From NCBI GenBank assembly GCA_919901855.1, contig CAKKQC010000010.1, positions 158,865 through 222,864 of the forward strand: a stretch of DNA of 64,000 bases, written 5' to 3'. Every line of letters begins with the position of its first letter. The first letter of the stretch is position 1. Positions 31,577 to 39,041 of this stretch are shown here, in pieces. Source of the DNA: a bacterium (GTDB taxonomy: Bacteria; Oederibacteriota; CAKKQC01). Under the pieces are notes generated by a model. It made no database searches and was not told the DNA's origin. It worked only from the letters and a program-made list of their open reading frames with translations. The position numbers were made by a program, and so were the translations under genes.

Positions 31577-33645
31577 TGCGTACGTCCGGCATCGTCCTGC
31601 TGCTTCTGCTATCGCCTTCCCCCGGAGTGACGCTAACGATCGTGAACTCGAAGCACGACCTGGGGTTCAACTCGACGACGACCGGGCCCAAGGCCACGGC
31701 GGCGGGGAACACGGAGAAGTGCGTGTTCTGCCACACGCCGCACCGGCCGGGGCGGAACGTGCCGTTGTGGAACCACACACTCACGACCCAGACCTTCACG
31801 TTCTACGGGTCGAACTACCTCCAGAACTATCTCGCGATCACGAAGCCCGCGGACGCGGCCCTGACGGCCGGGAACCGCTCGAGGCTGTGTCTTTCGTGCC
31901 ATGACGGGGTGACCGCGGTCGGGGGAGTGTACAACCTCGGAGGCGCGGCGACGACGATCAATCTTTCGGGTGGAGTCGGGGCGGGGGCTTTTCCGGGTAC
32001 CTCGGCGGCGAACCTCGATCCCGTATCCGGGGGGACCGTGAATCTCGCCGACGACCACCCGGTCAGGTACCCGGTGCGGCCGGGGGCGGGGGTCTACACG
32101 CGGGGATTGAACCAGGACCCCGAGATCGTACTGCCGCCGAACAACGACCCGGTCAAGCTGTACGATCCGGCGACGGGGAATCCCAAGTCGACGCCGGCGG
32201 CCGGGGACCTGGTCGAGTGCACGTCGTGCCACGACCCGCACGACAGCGTGAACGGTTACTTCCTCGTGAAGTCCAATGCGAGCGCCGCGATCTGCACGAC
32301 CTGCCATGTGAAGCTCGGGTGGGCGGGGGCGGCCGTCCACGCGACGTCGGCGAAGGGGCTGACCGCGACGTGGTATTCGGGGCCGGCCTCGGCGACCGTC
32401 GGGGCCTTCGCGTGCCGGAGCTGCCACCGGATGCACGGGGCGAGCGTGGCGAACGGGCAGGCGTACCTGCTGCGGGGGCCGGAGGAGGACACGTGCCTGG
32501 CCTGCCACCGGGCCGGGGGCGTGGCGACGCGGGATCTGAACAGCCTCGTGAACGACCCCGCGGGGCATCCGTACCGGCACCCGACGGTCCCGGTTAGCGG
32601 GCGGCACGTCGATCCCGAGACGAACAACTACATGCCGGAGTCAAAGACCAACCTCACGAATAACCGGCACGCCGAGTGCCAGGACTGTCACGACCCGCAC
32701 ATGGCGCAGTCGGGTAACAGGATCGCCAAGGCCACGCCGAACAACCTCATCACGCCGGTCCTGCTAGGGAGCTGGGGGGTGCGGGTCACGGCGGCGTGGC
32801 CGGCCGCGCCCGGCGTCGCCGGGTCGAACAACCTTGTGCCGATGCCGGCCGCCAGCTACTCGTTCGAGCAGTTGACGAACACGGCGAGCCACATGGAGTA
32901 CCAGCTCTGTTTCAAGTGCCATTCGAGCTGGAACCTCGGGGTCGGCGCGCCGCCGTACGCGGGCGCCGCGTCCTACACGACCGAGCAGTCGCGGGAGTTC
33001 AATCCGAACAACGCCTCGTTCCATCCCGTGGTATCGGCGAACAACAACATCTGGTGCAATTCGGAGACGATGGTTGCTCCGTGGAACGGCGGCGGCCACT
33101 ACACCATGTTCTGTTCCGACTGCCACGGGTCGGCGAATGCGGCGGATGCCGAGGGGCCGCACGGCTCGTCGCAGGACACGGGAGGGGCGCACGGGTTGCT
33201 CCAGCAGAGCCTCGTGGCCGTGCCGACGGGGTCGAAGAACAACTACGCGACGCCCCTGTGCGTCCGGTGCCACGCGCCGCTCATCTACGTGGAAGCCAAC
33301 GCCAAAGGCAACTCGGGGTTTCCGGAGCACCCCGGGGACCAGGGGGCCCACTCGGTCGGTCCGAATACCACGGGGGCGGGCCCCTACGGCGGATGTCTGG
33401 TCTGTCACGGCAATCTGACCCCCGCGACGCCCACCTACGGGAGTTTCCACGGGAGCAACTGGTACTGGACGGCGGCGCACCCGGGGTCGAACTTCGTGAC
33501 CAACACGACCAACCTCGCGGACTGGTGGGTCACGACGGTCGGGACGGTCAACACCGCCTCGCTGACGAAGGGCCAGGCGTCGAACGCGGGGAACTGCACC
33601 CCGACGGCCGCCGGGTGCGCGAGCCACGGCTCGAAGTCGTACTGA
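31576..33645 (+). CDS. Large secreted eleven-haem c-type cytochrome
   Basis: The 689-residue protein begins with a signal peptide (MRTSGIVLLLLLSPSPGVTL). It has eleven CXXCH motifs (CVFCH, CLSCH, CTSCH, CTTCH, CRSCH, CLACH, CQDCH, CFKCH, CSDCH, CVRCH, CLVCH) widely spaced by Asn-, Gly- and aromatic-rich segments, unlike the compact haem modules elsewhere in the window. The N-terminus matches the tetrahaem protein at 27780. There is no membrane anchor. The low haem density, high Asn/Thr/Gly content and neighbouring outer-membrane barrel suggest an outer-surface protein. The terminal CTPTAAGCASH segment lacks a CXXCH and is not counted. ResB and CcsA genes follow directly and would attach its haems. 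Confidence 0.9.
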   Translation: MRTSGIVLLLLLSPSPGVTLTIVNSKHDLGFNSTTTGPKATAAGNTEKCVFCHTPHRPGRNVPLWNHTLTTQTFTFYGSNYLQNYLAITKPADAALTAGNRSRLCLSCHDGVTAVGGVYNLGGAATTINLSGGVGAGAFPGTSAANLDPVSGGTVNLADDHPVRYPVRPGAGVYTRGLNQDPEIVLPPNNDPVKLYDPATGNPKSTPAAGDLVECTSCHDPHDSVNGYFLVKSNASAAICTTCHVKLGWAGAAVHATSAKGLTATWYSGPASATVGAFACRSCHRMHGASVANGQAYLLRGPEEDTCLACHRAGGVATRDLNSLVNDPAGHPYRHPTVPVSGRHVDPETNNYMPESKTNLTNNRHAECQDCHDPHMAQSGNRIAKATPNNLITPVLLGSWGVRVTAAWPAAPGVAGSNNLVPMPAASYSFEQLTNTASHMEYQLCFKCHSSWNLGVGAPPYAGAASYTTEQSREFNPNNASFHPVVSANNNIWCNSETMVAPWNGGGHYTMFCSDCHGSANAADAEGPHGSSQDTGGAHGLLQQSLVAVPTGSKNNYATPLCVRCHAPLIYVEANAKGNSGFPEHPGDQGAHSVGPNTTGAGPYGGCLVCHGNLTPATPTYGSFHGSNWYWTAAHPGSNFVTNTTNLADWWVTTVGTVNTASLTKGQASNAGNCTPTAAGCASHGSKSY

Positions 33646-33646
33646 G

Positions 33647-34579
33647 ATGACCGGGTGCCTCCGCATTCTGACCGCACCCGGTTTTGTCGCCGGGCTGATC
33701 GGGGCTCTGCTCGGGTTCGCCGCGTTGGGGGCGTGGATGCCCGGGGACGCCGGGTCCGCTGTTTTCGGGACCTGGGCTTTCCGGGTCACGGCCGTCCTGT
33801 TGTGCGTGAGCATCGTCGCGAACCTGTGGGAGCGGCTGGGCGGGGTGACCGAGATGAAGGTGCTGGGCTCATGGCTACTGCACTTCGGGATCGTCCTGCT
33901 CGCCGTCGCCGGGACGTGGCACGCGTCGAAGTCGACCGAACGCCAGGTCGAGTTGGTCGAAGGCCAGACGGCGACCCTCGGGGACACCGGAGTATCGGTC
34001 CTGCTCGACCGGGTCGATCCGGACCGGCGGGAGGGCCGGTGGCGCAAGGGGGACGCGGCCGAGGTCACGGTGATCGAGCGGGGCATGCGGCCCCGTCGCG
34101 AAGTGGTCGCCGTGAACCGGCCTCTGAACATCGGCGACCACTGGCTCTTTCTTGGCCTCCACGGGTTCGCCCCGATCGTCGGCTCCGGCGCGGCGCCGGG
34201 GTCCGCCGCGGCGGTCGTCAAGCTCGAGACCACGCTCCTCCCGCGGCCGTACTACTGGGGGGAGTTCCAGGTGCCCGGGAGCGGGGCGCGGGCGCTCGGG
34301 GTCTTCCGGCCCGCCACCTCCGGGCACCTCGTGCGGGATCCGTCGCTCGAGGTCGTGCTCCGGGGGGTGGACGGGCGCCGGCTCGGGGCGGGAGTCGCCC
34401 GGCCGGGAAGGCCGGCCCGGGTCGGCGGGGTCGAGGTCGCGCTCGCGGGGGTGAGGTACTGGGCGGCCTTCAGGCTCACGCACGAGCCCGGCCTGCGAAT
34501 GGTATTCGCGAGCTTCTGGATCGCGATCGCCGGCGCGGCGCTCACGCTGCTCCCGCGGGTGCTCCGTGGCGGCGTCTGA
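33647..34579 (+). CDS. resB: ResB/Ccs1-like cytochrome c biogenesis protein
   Basis: The 310-residue membrane protein starts one base after the cytochrome stop. It has three N-terminal helices, a periplasmic domain of about 180 residues (VNRPLNIGDHWLFLGLHGFA) and a final helix (VFASFWIAIAGAALTLL), the compact ResB form. ResB works with CcsA/ResC in system II cytochrome c maturation, delivering and attaching haem in the periplasm. It overlaps ccsA by 14 bases. Its place directly after a multihaem cytochrome suggests a dedicated maturation pair for that operon. Confidence 0.83.
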   Translation: MTGCLRILTAPGFVAGLIGALLGFAALGAWMPGDAGSAVFGTWAFRVTAVLLCVSIVANLWERLGGVTEMKVLGSWLLHFGIVLLAVAGTWHASKSTERQVELVEGQTATLGDTGVSVLLDRVDPDRREGRWRKGDAAEVTVIERGMRPRREVVAVNRPLNIGDHWLFLGLHGFAPIVGSGAAPGSAAAVVKLETTLLPRPYYWGEFQVPGSGARALGVFRPATSGHLVRDPSLEVVLRGVDGRRLGAGVARPGRPARVGGVEVALAGVRYWAAFRLTHEPGLRMVFASFWIAIAGAALTLLPRVLRGGV

Positions 34580-35384
34580 ACTCGCGGCCTTCTGGGCGGC
34601 CGTCGCCGCGTATGCGGCCGCGTTCCTCGCGGTCGTGTTCGGGCTCGTGCTCCGGAGGCGCGGCGCGGTCCGCGCCGGGCTCGGGATCGGCGCGGCCGGG
34701 CTGGCCGCGCAGGGCATCGCGCTGACCTGCCGCGGGATCGGCCAGGTCGCCCCCCCGTTCGTGACCTACTACGAGTCGGTCGTGTTCGGAACCATGCTGG
34801 CGACCGGGGTCGCGCTCTGGCTCGCACGTTCCCGCGAGTGGTTCCGGCCGGCCCTGGCTGTCGTGCTCGGCGTCTCGCTCCTGCTGATGGGGTCGGCCGT
34901 CTTCACGGCCCGCGAGTTCCGTCCGCTGGGGCCCGCGCTCCAGTCGTGGTGGCTCGTCGTCCACGTGGTCTTCGCCCTGTTCGCCTTCGGGGGAATGCTC
35001 GTGGCCGCGGGGGCGGGCGTCGTCGCGATCCGCCGCCGGGCCGCACCCGCGGTGCGCGGGCGGATCGACGAGGTCATGTACCGCGCCTTCGCGCTCTCGT
35101 TCATCTTCCAGCTCGTGATGACGGCCTCGGGCGCGATCTGGGCGCACCAGGCGTGGGGCCGGTACTGGGGATGGGATCCGATCGAGACCGCATCGCTCCT
35201 GACCCTGATCGTGTACGCCCTGGCCCTACACCTCCGGGCAACGCACGACTGGCGCGGAGTGCGGCTGGGCTGGCTTGCCATCGCGGGATTCCTGCTGACC
35301 GCCTATGGGATCTGGGGAGTACCCTTCGTCTCGCCGAGCGTGCACCTCTACACGAGCCCCGCATACCGGGCGGAGGCGAAGTAG
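34566..35384 (+). CDS. ccsA: CcsA/ResC-type haem lyase subunit
   Basis: A GTG start overlaps resB. The 272-residue protein has about eight helices and the tryptophan-rich WWD motif (WAHQAWGRYWGWDPIETASL) that binds haem. Conserved histidines occur in VVHVVFALF and ALHLRATHDW. With ResB it forms the system II cytochrome c synthase. The protein is close to the usual length for CcsA. Confidence 0.92.
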   Translation: MAASELAAFWAAVAAYAAAFLAVVFGLVLRRRGAVRAGLGIGAAGLAAQGIALTCRGIGQVAPPFVTYYESVVFGTMLATGVALWLARSREWFRPALAVVLGVSLLLMGSAVFTAREFRPLGPALQSWWLVVHVVFALFAFGGMLVAAGAGVVAIRRRAAPAVRGRIDEVMYRAFALSFIFQLVMTASGAIWAHQAWGRYWGWDPIETASLLTLIVYALALHLRATHDWRGVRLGWLAIAGFLLTAYGIWGVPFVSPSVHLYTSPAYRAEAK

Positions 35385-35386
35385 CC

Positions 35387-35731
35387 GTGGGGGTCGCGAT
35401 CATGCTCAACAACCTCTTCCACGACTTTGCCGTGGCCCTGCTCGCCGCATCCTTGCTCGCGGTCTGGATCGCGGGGCGACCGTCGTCCAGGGTCCCGCCG
35501 AAGCCGCTCCGGGCGCTCGAACGCGTCTTCGCGCGGGTGATGGCCGGGTGCTGGGCAGTGATCCTGCTCGGCGGCGCGGTCCGGACGTGGGCCTACCGCG
35601 AATACGAGTGGGCGCCCGCCGCGGGCCGGGGGCAGGTGGTCGCGCTCGTGGTCAAGCACGTGGTGCTCGTCGCCGTCGTCGTCGCCGGGGCCCGGAACTG
35701 GTGGCGGCTCCGGCGGAGGCTGCGGTCATGA
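35387..35731 (+). CDS. Small membrane protein of the cytochrome-maturation operon
   Basis: The 114-residue product has three predicted helices (FAVALLAASLLAVWIAG, VMAGCWAVILLGGAVRTW, VVALVVKHVVLVAVVVAGA) separated by basic loops and ends with an Arg-rich tail. The GTG at 35387 lies two bases after the ccsA stop; an ATG at 35402 is an alternative. I recognise no family. Coupling to ccsA and to the radical SAM gene points to a role in cytochrome maturation or haem handling. Confidence 0.7.
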   Translation: MGVAIMLNNLFHDFAVALLAASLLAVWIAGRPSSRVPPKPLRALERVFARVMAGCWAVILLGGAVRTWAYREYEWAPAAGRGQVVALVVKHVVLVAVVVAGARNWWRLRRRLRS

Positions 35732-37176
35732 AGGTCCTCCTCGTCACGCCGCCGTACCACAGCGGGGTCGTCGAGTCCGCCGGCCGGTGGATGCCGCTGG
35801 GACTCGCGTACCTCGCCGGGGCCGTGCGCCGGGCCGGGCACGAGGTCGAGATCTACGATGCGATGACCAAGTTCCACGGGATGGACGAGGTCCGGGCCCG
35901 GCTCGCGGCATCCCGCCCCGATGTTATCGGGATCACGGCGATCACGGCCTCGTACCCGGCCGCCCTGCGCGTCCTTGCCGCCGCGAAGGAGATCCTTCCC
36001 GGCGTCGTCACCGTGGTCGGCGGCGTGCACACGCACTTCCTGTGGCGCGAGGCCCTTGAGGGCAACCCCGGCACCGTGGACTATGTCGTCCGCGGGGAGG
36101 GGGAGCAAGCCCTGCCCGGCCTGCTCGCGTGCCTCGCCGCCGGGGGCGATCCGCGCCGGGTGGCGGGGGTCGCGTGCCGGGACGGGGCGACTGCCGTCGC
36201 GGCGCCGCTCCGGCCGCTCCTTTCCGGTCTCGAGGACACCGCGCCCGCGTGGGACCTCGTCGAGTGGCCGGATTACACGTACTTTCCTTTCCCGGGCTCC
36301 CGGCTCGCGGCCGTGAGCACGTCGCGCGGGTGCTCGCAGGGGTGCAGTTTCTGCTCCCAGCAGAAGTTCTGGACCCGCGCGTGGCGCGGCCGGGCTCCCG
36401 AGGCCGTGATCGCGGAGCTCGAACACCTGCGGGACGCCCACGGGGTCACCGTGGCGCTGTTCGCCGACGAGTGCCCGACGACGGATGCCGGCCGGTGGGA
36501 AGCCCTCCTGCGGCTCGCGGTGAAGCGCCGGCTGGGACTCAGGCTTCTGATCGAGTCCCGGGTCGAGGATGTGGTCCGGGACGCCCCCCTGATCGACCTG
36601 TACCGCGAAGCCGGGATCATCCACGTCTACGTCGGGGTCGAGGCCACGACCCAGGCGGCGCTGGACCGGTTCAACAAGAACCTCCGGGTCGACCTCTCGG
36701 CGCAGGCCCTCCGGCTGATCGCGGGCGCGGGCATGATCTCCGAGACCTCGTTCGTGCTCGGGATGCCCGAGGAGACGCCGGATACCGTCGCGGCGACGCT
36801 GAAGCTGGCCCGCGAGTACGACCCGGATTTCGCGCATTTCCTCATGATCACGCCGTGGCCGTACGCCGAGATCGCGGCCGAGCTGGAACCGTACATCGAG
36901 AGCCGGGACTTCTCCGACTACAACCTCGTGACGCCGGTGGCCCGATCCGCGGCCATGACCCGTTCCGAGCTCGAGGCGGCCATGGTCGAGTGCTACCGGA
37001 AGTTCTACATGGGCAAGCTTCCGCGCTGGGCGTCCAGCCCCGCGGGGTTCCGCAAGGACTACATCCTGACCTCGATGCGCCTGATCATGAAGAGCTCGTT
37101 CCTCCGGCGGTATATGGGCGGCCTCGGTACCATGCCGGCCGAGATCGAGCGGTTCTTCCGGGCGCCGGTGCCATGA
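35728..37176 (+). CDS. B12-binding radical SAM enzyme (BchE-like superfamily)
   Basis: The 482-residue protein has an N-terminal cobalamin-binding Rossmann domain (MKVLLVTPPY, MPLGLAYLAGAVRRAGHEVE, VVGGVHTHF). A radical SAM core follows with CSQGCSFCSQ at about residues 202-211 and SRVEDVV and IIHVYVGVEATTQAALDRFN in the barrel. Relatives methylate unreactive carbons or form rings, including BchE in bacteriochlorophyll synthesis and HpnP-type hopanoid enzymes; the substrate here is unknown. It overlaps the small membrane protein gene and an outer-membrane barrel gene, so a modification of haem, cytochrome or lipid in this pathway is inferred, not shown. Confidence 0.87.
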   Translation: MKVLLVTPPYHSGVVESAGRWMPLGLAYLAGAVRRAGHEVEIYDAMTKFHGMDEVRARLAASRPDVIGITAITASYPAALRVLAAAKEILPGVVTVVGGVHTHFLWREALEGNPGTVDYVVRGEGEQALPGLLACLAAGGDPRRVAGVACRDGATAVAAPLRPLLSGLEDTAPAWDLVEWPDYTYFPFPGSRLAAVSTSRGCSQGCSFCSQQKFWTRAWRGRAPEAVIAELEHLRDAHGVTVALFADECPTTDAGRWEALLRLAVKRRLGLRLLIESRVEDVVRDAPLIDLYREAGIIHVYVGVEATTQAALDRFNKNLRVDLSAQALRLIAGAGMISETSFVLGMPEETPDTVAATLKLAREYDPDFAHFLMITPWPYAEIAAELEPYIESRDFSDYNLVTPVARSAAMTRSELEAAMVECYRKFYMGKLPRWASSPAGFRKDYILTSMRLIMKSSFLRRYMGGLGTMPAEIERFFRAPVP

Positions 37177-38891
37177 GGGCGCCGGCGTCCGCCTTGCGTC
37201 CGGCCGCGATCCTCGGGCTCTGGGTCCTGTCCGCCGCGTCCGCGGTCGCCCAGGGGAACGGCAACGGGAACGGCCGTCATCTCTCCGTCGGGGGCCAGAT
37301 GCGGGCCGCGTTCGAGGACTACCAGATCGAGCTGCCGACGGGCACCACGCACTACTCCAGGCTGTCGCAGACATACCTCGGCAACATGAACGCTCCTCTC
37401 CTGCTTCCCGGGCTCGGGACGATGAGCGGGGCGGTGAACTACACGACCGGGGACAATCTCTCGCGCCTCAACGCGGGCCAGCCGTCGGGAGAGACGACGC
37501 TGGGTACGACGCTGTCGGCGAACGTGATCCCCGATCAGCTCAGCGGGCTGGTCTTCATCGCGCCGTTCATCAGCCGGCAGGAGCACAAGCTGGGGGGCCG
37601 GGCCACCCCCGAGTCGGAGGTGGACACCATGATGGGCGGTTCCGTGGGTTTCCGGTTTCCGGCGCTCCCGAGTGTCAGCATGGATGTCCGGAAGACCGGC
37701 CGGGAGGAGCTGGGCCGGCTCTTTCCGAACAACACGGACTCGCTGGAGACCCACTTGCGCGTCGGGTATGTGCGCGGTCCGGTCCGGCTCGATGTGGATC
37801 GTCAGGCGTCGGCGAGGACGGAGGCGAAGACCGGGCTGCGCCAGTACGACCAGGACATCCTAATGTCGAACGCGAGTATCGACCTGCCCGAGGTGAAGCG
37901 GTTCGGGATTCAGGGGGTTTCGGCGCAAGCCGCGTACTCGGGGGGAACGGTCCGGTTGCCCGCGGCGAACTCGACGCGTACGGTCTCGGCCGGCACGCGC
38001 GCGACCTCCCAGAGCGTCACGGTCGGTGGCGTGACCAACTCCGTCACCTACGGGCCGACCTACATCGGCGATCTCGTGACCGGACGGTACGCGTTTGGGC
38101 ACGACGCGTCGCTTCTCAGCCACGCTTCCCGTGCGCTCTGGAACGTGTCGAACCAGCTCCAGGTGACGAACGCGCCGGGGCGGATGACCCAGCACAACAC
38201 CTTTGCCGAGCGGTTGTCCGCGGATACGCTGACGGCGAACAGGAAGTGGGGCTACCGGATGCAGGGAAGCGAGACCTACCGGTGGGGCGGACTGGCGCCC
38301 TCGGTGATGTCCGACTCCCTGTCCCACCGGGTGTCGTGGTACCCGGTCCCCAGGATGGACGCCTACACGGACCAGTCGTACAGCGGGGCGCGGCAAAACG
38401 GGGTTGGGACGACGTCGCGGGGGTTCGGGGCGGGGGCGGGGGTCAACTGGCGTCCCTTCCCGCGTTTCGAGGTGGGCCCCGCGGTCGACCGGACCTGGAT
38501 GCGGGACTTCGCGTTCGGGCGCGACAGCATCCGGGACACGATCGTGCTCTCGGCCCGGTCGTCGCCCGTCGACCGGCTCAACGTGGGAGTGGGCGGACGG
38601 CTCGAGTTGTCGGACACCGGCGGCGGGCCCGGGGCCGGCGAGCGGTACGGGAGCGTGACCGTGGATGCGTCCTACAACGCCTTCTCGAATCTCGACCTGG
38701 CCGGGCGGGTCACCCGCTACGAACGGCGGACGGGAGGACCGACGGCCATCCAGGCCGGCGCGTTCGAAACCTCGGGCACGGTCAGTTACCATATCGGCCG
38801 GACGTCGGCTTCGGTCGGCTGGGAGACCCGGAAGCTTTCGATGCCGAACGCCTACCGTCACTTCTCGGCTTCTCTGACCCGTTCATTTTGA
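37173..38891 (+). CDS. Outer-membrane beta-barrel protein
   Basis: The 572-residue product has a signal peptide (cleavage near AVAQG), an Asn-Gly-rich start, and many alternating beta strands. It ends in HFSASLTRSF with the terminal Phe expected for outer-membrane barrels. I recognise no named family. Cysteine is absent. It is about three quarters the size of the MtrB-like barrel at 8093 and ends the operon that carries secreted multihaem cytochromes and their maturation genes. It may be the porin of a second porin-cytochrome conduit or an anchor for surface cytochromes. Confidence 0.75.
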   Translation: MRAPASALRPAAILGLWVLSAASAVAQGNGNGNGRHLSVGGQMRAAFEDYQIELPTGTTHYSRLSQTYLGNMNAPLLLPGLGTMSGAVNYTTGDNLSRLNAGQPSGETTLGTTLSANVIPDQLSGLVFIAPFISRQEHKLGGRATPESEVDTMMGGSVGFRFPALPSVSMDVRKTGREELGRLFPNNTDSLETHLRVGYVRGPVRLDVDRQASARTEAKTGLRQYDQDILMSNASIDLPEVKRFGIQGVSAQAAYSGGTVRLPAANSTRTVSAGTRATSQSVTVGGVTNSVTYGPTYIGDLVTGRYAFGHDASLLSHASRALWNVSNQLQVTNAPGRMTQHNTFAERLSADTLTANRKWGYRMQGSETYRWGGLAPSVMSDSLSHRVSWYPVPRMDAYTDQSYSGARQNGVGTTSRGFGAGAGVNWRPFPRFEVGPAVDRTWMRDFAFGRDSIRDTIVLSARSSPVDRLNVGVGGRLELSDTGGGPGAGERYGSVTVDASYNAFSNLDLAGRVTRYERRTGGPTAIQAGAFETSGTVSYHIGRTSASVGWETRKLSMPNAYRHFSASLTRSF

Positions 38892-38928
38892 CGGGTATCC
38901 CGGGCTTTCCGGGACGTTCCGCGGAAGC

Positions 38929-38942
38929 CTGATCCAGGTCAT
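38929..38942. promoter_or_regulatory. Putative Crp/Fnr-family operator (CTGATCCAGGTCAT)
   Basis: A TGA-N6-TCA dyad in the 150-nt gap before the complex I operon, 100 nt upstream of its start. It has the same outer bases (CTGA...TCAT) as the site at 10460. Confidence 0.5.
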
Positions 38943-39041
38943 ATCCGGCTGCCCGCGCCGATCATGGTGCCGAGTGATTCCCCATGGGACACTCCCTGCT
39001 ATTCGTTTGGGGCTCGGTTGGGTCCATCTCAAGGAGGCAGG

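Noticed and set aside
33600..33645. A twelfth haem site at the end of the large cytochrome
   Set aside because: The segment CTPTAAGCASH has no CXXCH and no recognised variant spacing.
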